A stretch of 64,000 bases of DNA. It comes from Thermohalobaculum sp039184865 (GTDB taxonomy: Bacteria > Pseudomonadota > Alphaproteobacteria > Rhodobacterales > Rhodobacteraceae). The stretch's first letter is position 1, and every line of letters begins with the position of its first letter. Location of the stretch: assembly GCA_039184865.1 (NCBI GenBank), contig JBCDAV010000023.1, forward strand, positions 1 through 64,000, in the 5' to 3' direction. The position numbers and the translations under genes are program-made. Below are positions 24,313 to 32,635 of this stretch, piece by piece. Under the pieces are notes generated by a model. That model was not told where the DNA came from, did no database searches, and saw only the letters and a list, made by a program, of their open reading frames with translations.

Positions 24313-25266
24313 ATGAAGAAGATCATCATCGACACCGATCCCGGCATCGACGACGCCATGGCGATCCAGCTGGCCTTTGCGCATCCCGAACTTGAGGTCG
24401 TCGGGCTGACCAGCATCTTCGGCAACGTGCATGTGCCCATCGCGACACGCAACGCGCTGGCGCTGGCCGAGATGGCCGGTTCGGACTGTCCGGTCGCGGA
24501 AGGTGCCGATGTGCCTCTGGTCCAGCCGCAGCGCCCGCCCGGTTACTACGTGCATGGCGATGACGGGTTCGGCAATTCCGGCGTGATCGAGCCCAAGGGC
24601 AAGAAAGACCCACGCAGTGCGGCCCGGTTCATCGTCGATACCGTGAATGCGCATCCGGGAGAGATCACGCTTTGCCCGATCGGTCCGCTGACCAACATCG
24701 CCCTTGCCTTGCGGCTCGACCCCTCGATCGCATCGAAGGTCGCCGGAGTGACGATCATGGGCGGCGCGGTCGAAGCGCCGGGCAACGTCACCGAGTTCGC
24801 CGAGGCCAATATCTGGCACGATCCTCATGCCGCGGCAGAGGTTTTCAAAGCCGAGTGGCCGATGACCCTGATCGGGCTGGACGTGACCGAAATCGTCCGC
24901 TGCACGCCCGGGGACTTCAGCGCGCTGGAAGCAGCCTCGCCGAAGATCGGCGGTTTCCTGAACCGCGCCGTCCAGTTCTATTTCGAATGGCACCGGACCA
25001 AGCCGCACTACGCCCACGGCGCGTTCGAGGGCTGCTTCATGCACGACCCATCCGCCGTGCTCGCCATCACGAAACCGGAGTTCTTCACTTATCGCGAAAC
25101 CCCAATCTCGATCGCGACGGATGGTGAGCGCGTCGCCAAAACGGCGCCTGCTCCTTATGGGCCCGCGGTCAAGGTCGCGCTGCAGGTCGACAAGGACGCG
25201 GTCCGTGAGGCTTTCCTGACGATCACAAAAGCCTCGGACGCTTGCCGGGAAGCACGTTTGGCATAA
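24313..25266 (+). CDS. Nucleoside hydrolase (inosine-uridine type)
   Basis: 317 residues. Hydrolyses the N-glycosidic bond of ribonucleosides, giving free base and ribose. The calcium-binding and catalytic motif DTDPGIDDA is at residues 7-15, followed by the family segments GLTSIFGNVHV, CPIGPLTNIALAL, VTIMGGAVEAPGNVT and AEANIWHDPHAA. A His-Asp pair near the C-terminus (GCFMHDPSAV) completes the active site. There is no signal peptide. A nucleoside-type ABC transporter and cytidine deaminase downstream fit a salvage role. Confidence 0.94.
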   Translation: MKKIIIDTDPGIDDAMAIQLAFAHPELEVVGLTSIFGNVHVPIATRNALALAEMAGSDCPVAEGADVPLVQPQRPPGYYVHGDDGFGNSGVIEPKGKKDPRSAARFIVDTVNAHPGEITLCPIGPLTNIALALRLDPSIASKVAGVTIMGGAVEAPGNVTEFAEANIWHDPHAAAEVFKAEWPMTLIGLDVTEIVRCTPGDFSALEAASPKIGGFLNRAVQFYFEWHRTKPHYAHGAFEGCFMHDPSAVLAITKPEFFTYRETPISIATDGERVAKTAPAPYGPAVKVALQVDKDAVREAFLTITKASDACREARLA

Positions 25267-25299
25267 CACTGGCGGCATCACGCCCAAGCGGAGCGCACC

Positions 25300-26139
25300 A
25301 TGTTCGACATCCAGACCGTCTCCTACACCAGCCCGGACGCGCCGGCCGCCTTCACGCGCAGCCTCCGCGAGACCGGGTTCGCCGTGCTGACCGATCATCC
25401 GGTGACGCCGGAGCGCATCCAGGCCGCCTACGCTGCCTGGGGCGGGTTCTTCAACTCCGACGAGAAACATGCCTACACCGTCGATCCGTCGACGCAGGAC
25501 GGCTATTTCCCGTTCAAGTCCGAGAACGCCAAGGGTGCCAAGGCCAAGGACCTGAAGGAGTTCTACCACGTCTATCCGGAAGGACGGGTGCCGCCCTCGA
25601 TCGAGGACCTCACCCGAACGCTCTACGACGATCTGGTCGAGATCGGCGCCACCCTGTTGAAGTGGGTGCAGGACAACGCGCCGGAAGACATAAAGGCCAA
25701 GTTCTCCGAGGCGCTTCCACAGATGCTCGCGGGGTCCAAGCAGAACCTCTTGCGCGTGCTGCACTATCCGCCGCTGGATGAGGCCCCCGAGCCCGGCGCC
25801 GTGCGCGCCGCTGCGCACGGCGATATCAACCTGATCACCGTGCTGGTTGCTGGTTCCGCTCCCGGGCTGGAGGCGCAGGACACGGCGGGCAACTGGCATG
25901 CAGTGCCCTGCGACCCAGGCATGATAGCAATCAACTGTGGCGACATGCTCGAGATGGCATCCGGCGGCTATTTCCCGTCGACCGTCCACCGCGTCGTGAA
26001 CCCCGAGAAGACCGAGACCGGCGCGCGCTTCTCGATGCCGATGTTCCTGCACCCGCGCCCCGAGGTCGTCCTGAAGCCCGGCACGACGGCGGATGATTTT
26101 CTTCAGGAACGGCTGCGCGAGATCGGGCTGAAGGGCTGA
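25300..26139 (+). CDS. 2-oxoglutarate/Fe(II) oxygenase, isopenicillin-N-synthase-like
   Basis: 279 residues. A double-stranded beta-helix oxygenase with Fe(II) ligands His173, Asp175 (AAHGDIN) and His230 (STVHRV), and the 2-oxoglutarate pair Arg243/Ser245 (RFSMP). The N-terminal DIOX_N part (GFAVLTDHPV) is present. Relatives act on many substrates, including the ethylene-forming and thymine 7-hydroxylase-like types. Lying directly downstream of a nucleoside hydrolase, it might oxidise a base or nucleoside, but that is context only. The next gene starts 9 bases after its stop. Confidence 0.85.
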   Translation: MFDIQTVSYTSPDAPAAFTRSLRETGFAVLTDHPVTPERIQAAYAAWGGFFNSDEKHAYTVDPSTQDGYFPFKSENAKGAKAKDLKEFYHVYPEGRVPPSIEDLTRTLYDDLVEIGATLLKWVQDNAPEDIKAKFSEALPQMLAGSKQNLLRVLHYPPLDEAPEPGAVRAAAHGDINLITVLVAGSAPGLEAQDTAGNWHAVPCDPGMIAINCGDMLEMASGGYFPSTVHRVVNPEKTETGARFSMPMFLHPRPEVVLKPGTTADDFLQERLREIGLKG

Positions 26140-26147
26140 CGACAATT

Positions 26148-26891
26148 GTGCTGCGAATGCTGCTTCATGGCGCCTGGATCCTATTCCTCACCTTGCTCAC
26201 CCAGCTTGGGGGAATCGCGTGGATCATTACCCTGTTCTTCCGACGACGATCATTGGTATTCCTTCTGAGCTACGCCGTTCTGTCCGCATCGGCGGTCTGG
26301 ATAGCTCCAATGACGGGTCGCGTGCCATTGCCCTGCACTGGCGAACAGTTGCGCATGCAATCGTGGATGTATTGCGTGTTGAACCGACACTATGTCGTGC
26401 CGGAGCTAGCAAAAGTACTCGAAGACACGGCGCGTAAGGCCGCCAACCGGCATCCCGGAACAGTCACTCTGGTGCTCGACGCTAACTTTCCGTTCATCGA
26501 CGGCTTCCCCTTGCTGCCACATCTTTCACACGACGATGGCCGTAAGGTTGATTTGGCATTTCACTACGCCGATGCGGACGGAGTCTATCTTCCGGGCGAG
26601 ACGCGTTCGCCTATCGGCTACTTTGCCTTCGAACAAGGGCCGACAGACTGCCCGGACCGGACGCTGACGCTGCGCTGGAACCTTGCCTGGTTGCAATCGA
26701 GCTTCGACGAACTGCCGCCTGACGTCGTGCGGATGCGTACGGCATTGGCGCTGCTCAATGGCGATCGTCGTATAGGAAAGATCTTTCTTGAACCGCATTT
26801 GGTCCGGTCCTGGGACGTCGAGCATCCAAAGGTTCGCTTCCAAGGTTGCCGGGCCGCGCGTCACGACGATCACATCCATATCCAACTCTGA
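26148..26891 (+). CDS. Membrane-anchored LAS-type metallopeptidase-like protein
   Basis: 247 residues starting at GTG. Two hydrophobic segments at the N-terminus (LLHGAWILFLTLLTQLGGIA, SLVFLLSYAVLSASAVWIAP) anchor a periplasmic domain. That domain carries LSHDDGRKVDLAF and ends in HDDHIHIQL: an H-x6-D pattern and a terminal H-x-H, the zinc ligands of the LAS (lysostaphin/D-Ala-D-Ala carboxypeptidase/MepA) fold. This would suit a cell-wall endopeptidase. Overall similarity to MepA looks low, so the activity is a guess. GC and codon use are plainer than those of the neighbours. Confidence 0.65.
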   Translation: MLRMLLHGAWILFLTLLTQLGGIAWIITLFFRRRSLVFLLSYAVLSASAVWIAPMTGRVPLPCTGEQLRMQSWMYCVLNRHYVVPELAKVLEDTARKAANRHPGTVTLVLDANFPFIDGFPLLPHLSHDDGRKVDLAFHYADADGVYLPGETRSPIGYFAFEQGPTDCPDRTLTLRWNLAWLQSSFDELPPDVVRMRTALALLNGDRRIGKIFLEPHLVRSWDVEHPKVRFQGCRAARHDDHIHIQL

Positions 26892-27018
26892 GCAGCCATC
26901 TTTTGGAACCTTGCGCCAGTCGGTTGGCTTCTACCCACCGTCGAGACGCATTTTGGGATTAACTGTTTCCCCGGCCTGTGGTTAATCTGAGGGCAGACAG
27001 TCCTCAGGGAGATCTACG

Positions 27019-28023
27019 ATGTTCAAGACCCTCCTCGGCGCGGCCGCCGCCGCCCTGATCGCGACGACCTCGGCTCTTGCCGACGGTCACTTCAAGCCCG
27101 CCGTCGTCTTCGACATGGGCGGCAAGTTCGACAAGAGCTTCAACGAAGGCGTCTGGAACGGCGTTAAGAAGTTCATGGACGAGACCGGCGTCGAGGTCAT
27201 GGAGTTCGAGGTCACCAACGAGACCCAGCGCGAACAGGCGATGCGCCGCATGGTTCAGCGTGGCGCGACACTGGTTCTGGGGGTCGGTTTCGCGCAAGCC
27301 GACGCGATCGCCGCTGTCGCTGCCGACAACCCGGAGGTCCAGTTCTCGATCATCGACGTCTCGTGGCTCGATGCGCCGAACCTGCGTCAGTACGCTTTCA
27401 AGGAGCACGAGGGCTCCTACATGGTCGGCGTCGCTGCGGCGCTCGCTTCCGAGAGCGGCAAGGTCGGCTTTGTCGGCGGCATGGACATTCCGCTGATCCG
27501 CAAGTTCGCCTGCGGCTACGTGCAGGGCGTGAAGTCGGTGAACGCCGATATCGAGGTCTTCCAGAACATGACCGGCACGACCCCGACCGCCTGGAACGAC
27601 CCGGCGAAGGGGTCTGAACTGACGCGCGGGCAGATCGACCGGGGTGCTGACGTGGTCTACCATGCGGCTGGCGGCACGGGTGCGGGCGTGATCCAGGCGG
27701 CAGCGGATGCGGGCAAGCTCGCGATCGGCGTCGATTCGAACCAGAACGGCATGGCGCCGGGCTCGGTGCTGACGTCGATGCTCAAGCGCGTGGACGTGGC
27801 GGCCTATGAGACCATGAAGGACAGCATGGACGGCAACTTCACGGCAGGCGTCAAGATCCTCGGTGCGGCCGAGGGCGGCGTCGACTGGGCGCTGGACGAG
27901 AACAACGCCAAGCTGGTCGATGACGACATGAAGGCCGCCGTAGAGGCCGCCCGCGCCGGTATCGTCTCGGGCGATATTCAGGTCCACGACTACTTCTCGG
28001 ACAACGCCTGCCCGGTCTCCTGA
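27019..28023 (+). CDS. BMP-family substrate-binding protein, nucleoside type
   Basis: 334 residues with a signal peptide (MFKTLLGAAAAALIATTSALA). The mature start FKPAVVFDMGGKFDKSFNEG is the PnrA/BmpA signature, where the Asp and Phe contact the nucleoside. KEHEGSYMVGVAAAL, GFVGGMDIPLIRKFACGY and GVDSNQNG follow. Members bind purine or other nucleosides in the periplasm and deliver them to a sugar-type ABC transporter, here encoded by the next genes. It is separated from the ATPase gene by a strong stem-loop, consistent with higher expression of the binding protein. Confidence 0.93.
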   Translation: MFKTLLGAAAAALIATTSALADGHFKPAVVFDMGGKFDKSFNEGVWNGVKKFMDETGVEVMEFEVTNETQREQAMRRMVQRGATLVLGVGFAQADAIAAVAADNPEVQFSIIDVSWLDAPNLRQYAFKEHEGSYMVGVAAALASESGKVGFVGGMDIPLIRKFACGYVQGVKSVNADIEVFQNMTGTTPTAWNDPAKGSELTRGQIDRGADVVYHAAGGTGAGVIQAAADAGKLAIGVDSNQNGMAPGSVLTSMLKRVDVAAYETMKDSMDGNFTAGVKILGAAEGGVDWALDENNAKLVDDDMKAAVEAARAGIVSGDIQVHDYFSDNACPVS

Positions 28024-28046
28024 CCGATTAGCGTCGAGAAACTCAA

Positions 28047-28070
28047 CCGCCCCTCGAAACGGAGGGGCGG
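28047..28070 (+). promoter_or_regulatory. Intercistronic stem-loop after the binding-protein gene
   Basis: A perfect 9-bp stem, CCGCCCCTC with GAGGGGCGG, and a 6-base loop (GAAACG). No T run follows, so it more probably protects the 3' end of the upstream message or lowers read-through than acts as a full terminator. Confidence 0.7.
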
Positions 28071-28094
28071 CAACCCGAGCGGCGGACCAGCCCG

Positions 28095-29618
28095 ATGACC
28101 CCTCCCGCAGTGCGGCTGCAGAAGATCAGCAAGGCGTTCGGCCCGGTGCAGGCGAATGACGCCATCGATCTCGAGGTCGCGAAAGGGTCGATCCACGGGA
28201 TCATCGGCGAGAACGGAGCGGGCAAGTCGACGCTCGTCTCGATCCTCTACGGGTTCTACACAGCCGACAGCGGGACCATCGAGATCGATGGAGCCGAGGC
28301 TCAGATCGACGGGCCGTCGGACGCCATCGCGCGTGGCATCGGCATGGTTCATCAGCACTTCATGCTCGTGCCGACCTTCACGGTGCTCGAGAACGTGATG
28401 CTCGGCTCCGAGGGCGGGGCGCTGTTGAAGACCGGCGCCGTGGCCATGCGGACCGAGCTTCTCAGGCTCGAGGAGCAATACGGTCTGCAGGTCGATCCGG
28501 ACGCCCGCGTCGGTGATCTGCCTGTCGGCTCGCAGCAGCGGGTCGAGATCCTGAAAGCGCTGCTGCGTGGCGCGCGCATCCTGATCCTGGACGAGCCGAC
28601 CGGCGTGCTGACCCCGGACGAGACGGACCGGCTGTTCGAGATCCTGCGCTCGCTGCGCGATGCCGGGACGACGATCCTGCTGATCACGCACAAGCTGCGC
28701 GAGATCATGGAGGTTTGCGATGCGGTCTCGGTGATGCGGCGCGGCAAGATGGTCGGTCACCGGGTTCCGTCGGAAAGCAGCCGCGAGGATCTTGCCGAGC
28801 TGATGGTTGGCCGCAAGGTGCTGCTGGAGGCGCATCGCAGCGACGTCTCTGCCGGTGACGTCGCCATGAAGGCCGATGGCTTGAGCTGGCGCGATGCGGG
28901 CGGTGCACCGCGCCTGACCGACGTGTCGCTGGAGTTGCGCGCAGGCGAAATCCTCGGCGTGGCCGGGGTTTCGGGGAACGGTCAGTCGGAATTGCTCGAG
29001 GTGCTCTCCGGGATCGCACCGGTGCAGCGTGGTACCATCGACCTGATGGGCCATCGGATCGACCGCAGTCACCCGTGCCCGCCTGCACGGATGCGCGAAT
29101 TCGGGCTCGCGCACGTCCCCGAGGACCGGCACCGGCGTGGCCTGATCCTGCCGTTCGAGGCGCGCGAGAACGCGGTGCTGGGCTATCACGATGGTCCGCA
29201 GGCGGGGCAGGGCCGCTTTACCGACCCCAAGGCAATGGAGGCGCTGACCGAGGCGCTGATGGGCAGGTTCGACGTGCGACCGCCCGATCCCCGTCTGGCG
29301 GCCAAGGGGTTTTCCGGCGGCAACCAGCAGAAGATCGTCATTGCCCGCGAGATCGAGGCGGCACCAAAGGTGCTGCTGATCGGTCAGCCCACCCGCGGGG
29401 TCGACATCGGTGCGATCGAGTTCATCCACTCGCAGATCGTCGCCCTCAAGGAACAGGGCTGCGCCGTCTTGCTGGTCTCGGTCGAACTCGACGAGATCCT
29501 GGCGCTGAGCGATCGGATCATGGTCATGAACGCGGGCCGGGTCGTGGGTACTGTTGCACGCAGCGATGCCGATCACCGCAAGCTCGGGCTGATGATGACG
29601 GGCGAGGTCGCGGCGTGA
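28095..29618 (+). CDS. Nucleoside-type ABC transporter ATPase with duplicated ATPase domains
   Basis: 507 residues with two ATPase halves, as in YufO/RbsA-type proteins. The first half has Walker A GENGAGKST, Q-loop region IGMVHQHFMLVPTFTV (the HFML hallmark of BMP-linked ATPases), a degenerate signature LPVGSQQRVEILKAL and Walker B ILILDEPTGVLTP. The second half has GVSGNGQSE in place of a canonical Walker A, FSGGNQQKIVIAREIE and LLIGQPTRGVDIGA. The GTG start of the GNAT gene overlaps its stop by four bases. Confidence 0.93.
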   Translation: MTPPAVRLQKISKAFGPVQANDAIDLEVAKGSIHGIIGENGAGKSTLVSILYGFYTADSGTIEIDGAEAQIDGPSDAIARGIGMVHQHFMLVPTFTVLENVMLGSEGGALLKTGAVAMRTELLRLEEQYGLQVDPDARVGDLPVGSQQRVEILKALLRGARILILDEPTGVLTPDETDRLFEILRSLRDAGTTILLITHKLREIMEVCDAVSVMRRGKMVGHRVPSESSREDLAELMVGRKVLLEAHRSDVSAGDVAMKADGLSWRDAGGAPRLTDVSLELRAGEILGVAGVSGNGQSELLEVLSGIAPVQRGTIDLMGHRIDRSHPCPPARMREFGLAHVPEDRHRRGLILPFEARENAVLGYHDGPQAGQGRFTDPKAMEALTEALMGRFDVRPPDPRLAAKGFSGGNQQKIVIAREIEAAPKVLLIGQPTRGVDIGAIEFIHSQIVALKEQGCAVLLVSVELDEILALSDRIMVMNAGRVVGTVARSDADHRKLGLMMTGEVAA

Positions 29619-30166
29619 TCCCGCACGAGGTTCCGGCGCCAGGTCCCGCCGCCGATTTCGCACATGCGCTGGCACGACATCTGCCCGTTCTCGAAACCGA
29701 GCGATTGCGGCTTCGCGCGCCGCGTCTGGAAGACTTTCCGGCATGGGCCGAGATCCTCTGCGGTCCAGCGGGCCCCTATCTCGGCGGACCGTTCACGCGC
29801 GACGAGGCCTTCACCGAGTTCACCGCGAACGTCGGCTTGTGGCTGCTGCGGGGATACGGGACCTGGGCGGTCGAGACGCAGGACGAGGCCTTGCTCGGTT
29901 TCGTTCTGCTGGGATTCGAGGCGGGCGATCGCGAGCCCGAACTCGGTTTCCTGTTCACTCCAGCCGCCGAGGGCCAGGGCTTTGCCTACGAGGCGGCGGT
30001 CGCGGCACGCGACCATGCCGTGCAGGTGCTCAGGCTGCCCGGGCTCGTCAGTTATACCGATCCCGAGAACGCCCGTGCGAACCGTCTCGCCGAACGGCTC
30101 GGTGCGCGGCGCGAAGAGGACTTCGATGGCGCCCATGTCTGGCGTCATGCCGGAGGCCGGGCATGA
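29615..30166 (+). CDS. GNAT family N-acetyltransferase inside the nucleoside transporter operon
   Basis: 183 residues from a GTG overlapping the ATPase stop. It is of the RimJ/RimL-like acetyltransferase_3 type: LETERLRLRAPRLEDFPAWAEI, then ELGFLFTPAAEGQGFAYEAA, where the Q-G-F-A-Y-E-A loop binds acetyl-CoA pyrophosphate, and DPENARANRLAERLGAR. Such proteins acetylate amino groups of proteins or small molecules. Its stop overlaps the permease ATG by four bases. The place between ATPase and permease is not part of the usual BMP transporter layout, so it looks like a later insertion kept in frame with the operon. Confidence 0.85.
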   Translation: MIPHEVPAPGPAADFAHALARHLPVLETERLRLRAPRLEDFPAWAEILCGPAGPYLGGPFTRDEAFTEFTANVGLWLLRGYGTWAVETQDEALLGFVLLGFEAGDREPELGFLFTPAAEGQGFAYEAAVAARDHAVQVLRLPGLVSYTDPENARANRLAERLGARREEDFDGAHVWRHAGGRA

Positions 30167-31260
30167 ACCAGCTTCCGCGATGGGCTGAAATCGGGCTGAT
30201 CCCGCTGATCAACCTGACGCTGGCGCTGCTTGTGTCCGGTCTGGTGATCGCGCTGATCGGCGAAGACCCCATCCGGGCACTCGACGTGATGATCCAGGGC
30301 GCTTTCGTCTATCCCGGCTCGCTCGGGTACACGCTCTACTACACGACGAATTTCATCTTCACGGGGCTTGCGGTTGCCGTCGCCTTCCACGCGATGCTGT
30401 TCAACATCGGCGGTGAGGGGCAGGCGATGCTCGGCGGGCTGGGTGTTGCTCTCGTCTGCATCGCGCTCGATCCGTATCTTCCGGGCGTCATCGTGATCCT
30501 GGCGGCGATCGGCGGTGCGGCGGCGTTCGGCGCAGCCTGGGCCTTCATTCCCGGCTGGCTGCAGGCCTATCGCGGCAGCCACATCGTGATCACGACGATC
30601 ATGTTCAACTTCATCGCCTCGGGGCTTCTCGTCTGGCTGCTGTCGGGGATCATGATGAGCTCGGGTCAGGGCTCGCCGCAGACCCGGCAGTTTGCGCCCG
30701 AAGCGTGGATGCCGAAGGTGCACGAGGTCCTGAACGGCGTTGGTATCAAGGCGGCGAACTCGCCGTTGAACCTGTCGTTCGTGCTGGCACTGATTGCCTG
30801 CGTCGCTGTCTGGGTGCTGATCTGGCGCACGAAGTTCGGCTACGCGCTGCGGGCCATGGGGCATTCCGAGCCCGCTGCCGCCTATGCCGGTATCCCGGTC
30901 CGGCGAATGATCGTGATCGCCATGGCGATTTCCGGTGCGCTGGCGGGCTGCATGGCGCTGAACGAGATCCTGGGCGTACAGCACAAGCTCGTGCTGAATT
31001 TCTCGGCCGGGTACGGCTTCACGGGGATCGCCGTGGCCCTGATGGGTCGAAACCATCCGGTCGGCATCGTGCTGGCGAGCCTGCTGTTCGGGGCGCTGTT
31101 TCAGGGCGGCGCAGAGCTGGACTTCGAGTTCAAGTCGATCACGCGTGAGATGGTCTTGGTCATCCAGGGCCTGATCATCCTGTTCTCCGGTGCGCTGGCG
31201 TACATGTTCACGCCGTGGCTGGCGCGGAGACTGGTGCGTCGGAGGCTGGCGGATGCTTGA
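30163..31260 (+). CDS. Nucleoside-type ABC transporter permease (YufP-like)
   Basis: 365 residues with about nine hydrophobic segments. NIGGEGQAMLGGLGVAL, AFIPGWLQAYRGSHIVITTI and GFTGIAVALMGRNHPVG are the BMP-transporter permease landmarks. The ATG was chosen because it overlaps the GNAT stop (ATGA). Its own stop lies within ATGCTTGA, which in the parent arrangement probably also carried the start of the second permease; a short insertion now separates the two genes. Confidence 0.92.
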   Translation: MNQLPRWAEIGLIPLINLTLALLVSGLVIALIGEDPIRALDVMIQGAFVYPGSLGYTLYYTTNFIFTGLAVAVAFHAMLFNIGGEGQAMLGGLGVALVCIALDPYLPGVIVILAAIGGAAAFGAAWAFIPGWLQAYRGSHIVITTIMFNFIASGLLVWLLSGIMMSSGQGSPQTRQFAPEAWMPKVHEVLNGVGIKAANSPLNLSFVLALIACVAVWVLIWRTKFGYALRAMGHSEPAAAYAGIPVRRMIVIAMAISGALAGCMALNEILGVQHKLVLNFSAGYGFTGIAVALMGRNHPVGIVLASLLFGALFQGGAELDFEFKSITREMVLVIQGLIILFSGALAYMFTPWLARRLVRRRLADA

Positions 31261-31490
31261 GACCGGCAGAGACGCAGTTCGGACGAGGCACAGGCATACG
31301 CCTGAGGCCGTAGCCAGAGACCGGTCGGGCGTACAGCGCCCGTCGCCATCAGCGGGTCCAACGAGGCTCGCTTTCTGGCAGGCGTCGAAAGACTATCACG
31401 TAGCCACCCTGCATGATGATCCTTCGTTCTCTTGTATGAACCGGCCAAGGCGCGTCGCCTTGCGGCGGAACGGTTGCGATGCTTGAGACC
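31252..31490. mobile_element. Short insertion flanked by a 13-bp direct repeat, between the two permease genes
   Basis: GATGCTTGAGACC occurs at 31252-31264, holding the stop of the first permease gene, and again at 31478-31490, holding the start of the second. The 213 bp between carry no convincing gene but do contain small palindromes (CAGGC-ATAC-GCCTG; CGGGCG-tacag-CGCCCG). This is what a small non-autonomous element leaves with its target-site duplication. I find no clear terminal inverted repeats, so a slipped duplication is the alternative. Confidence 0.6.
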
Positions 31491-32453
31491 TGGGTCGATA
31501 TCCTCCGCATTCTCGACGGGACGCTGCGTCTGGCGACACCTCTGATCCTGTGCGCGATGGCGGGGCTGGTGTCCGAACGGTCTGGCGTCATCGATATCGG
31601 GCTTGAAGGGAAGCTGCTGATCGGGGCCTTCGCTGCGGCGACCATCGCCGTTCTGACCGGCTCGCCTTGGCTCGGCCTGTTGGCGGCGATCGCGGCCTCG
31701 ATGATGTTCTCGCTGATCCACGGCTTTGCCTGCATCACCCATCGCGGCGAGCAGATCATTTCCGGCGTCGCGGTGAACATCCTGGCGTCTGGTCTGACGG
31801 TTGTCATCGGCATTGCGCTTTTTCGTCAGGGCGGGCAGACGCCGGCCTTGCCGCGGGACGGGCGCTTCCGGCCGATCGACTGGCCGCTGACCGAGACGTT
31901 GGGAGATATTCCCGTCCTGGGGCCGCTCTACGCCGAGTTGATCTCGGGTCACAACGTGCTGGTCTACGTGGCTTTGGCGATGGTCGTTCTGGTGTGGTGG
32001 ATGCTGTTCCGCACGACCTTCGGTTTGCGATTGAGAGCGGTTGGCGAGGCTCCTGCTGCGGTCGACTCCGCAGGGGTCTCGGTGACGTGGTTGCGTTATC
32101 GCGGCGTACTGATCGCGGGAGCATTGTGCGGCATTGCCGGAGCATACCTGTCAATTGCGCACGGAGCCGGGTTTGTACGCGAGATGTCCGCAGGCAAGGG
32201 CTTCATCGCGCTGGCGGCGATGATCCTTGGAAACTGGCGGCCCGGGATTGCGCTACTGGCATGCTTGTTGTTCGGGTTTCTCGAGACGATCACGCCGCGT
32301 CTGCAGGGGCTGGAACTGCCGTTGATCGGCGAAGCTCCGACAGCACTGATCCCGGTGCTGCCATATATCTTCACGGTCATCCTGCTGGCCGGGTTCTTCG
32401 GGCGGGCGATCCCGCCGCGCGCGCTGGGGACGCCCTATGTCAAGGAGCACTGA
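31479..32453 (+). CDS. Nucleoside-type ABC transporter permease (YufQ-like)
   Basis: 324 residues, second permease of the BMP transporter. Segments ATPLILCAMAGLVSERSGVI, DIGLEGKLLIGAFAAATIAV and FRTTFGLRLRAVGEAPAAVD are family landmarks, the last being the ATPase contact loop. The start is the ATG in the second copy of the 13-bp repeat; no strong ribosome site precedes it, probably because an insertion broke an overlapping start. Confidence 0.92.
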   Translation: MLETWVDILRILDGTLRLATPLILCAMAGLVSERSGVIDIGLEGKLLIGAFAAATIAVLTGSPWLGLLAAIAASMMFSLIHGFACITHRGEQIISGVAVNILASGLTVVIGIALFRQGGQTPALPRDGRFRPIDWPLTETLGDIPVLGPLYAELISGHNVLVYVALAMVVLVWWMLFRTTFGLRLRAVGEAPAAVDSAGVSVTWLRYRGVLIAGALCGIAGAYLSIAHGAGFVREMSAGKGFIALAAMILGNWRPGIALLACLLFGFLETITPRLQGLELPLIGEAPTALIPVLPYIFTVILLAGFFGRAIPPRALGTPYVKEH

Positions 32454-32635
32454 ACGGTTGCCAAACCGGGTGCTGAAGGCGCGCCCGAGCCTGGGAGGGC
32501 GGACTCTGTGTTCTTCGGTAACTTCGTTCATTGAAGCATCCACTCGGGTCGTTCCACTCGACTTGCTGCCATGCGCCCTCCCGTGGGGAGGGTCGGGCGC
32601 GCCCGCTGCGCGGGCAGAATTGCGTTGATCTCGAT
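32454..32635. repeat. Hairpin-rich intergenic element before the cytidine deaminase gene
   Basis: The gap carries two neighbouring perfect hairpins: CCCTCCC-gtg-GGGAGGG (32576-32592) and GCCCGC-tgc-GCGGGC (32601-32615). Together they look like a REP-type unit. It ends about 20 bases before the deaminase ATG and could reduce translation or read-through from the transporter genes. Confidence 0.6.

Noticed and set aside
31265..31477. A gene in the spacer between the two permeases
   Set aside because: Frames on both strands are short or run through the flanking genes; none has a ribosome site or known motif.
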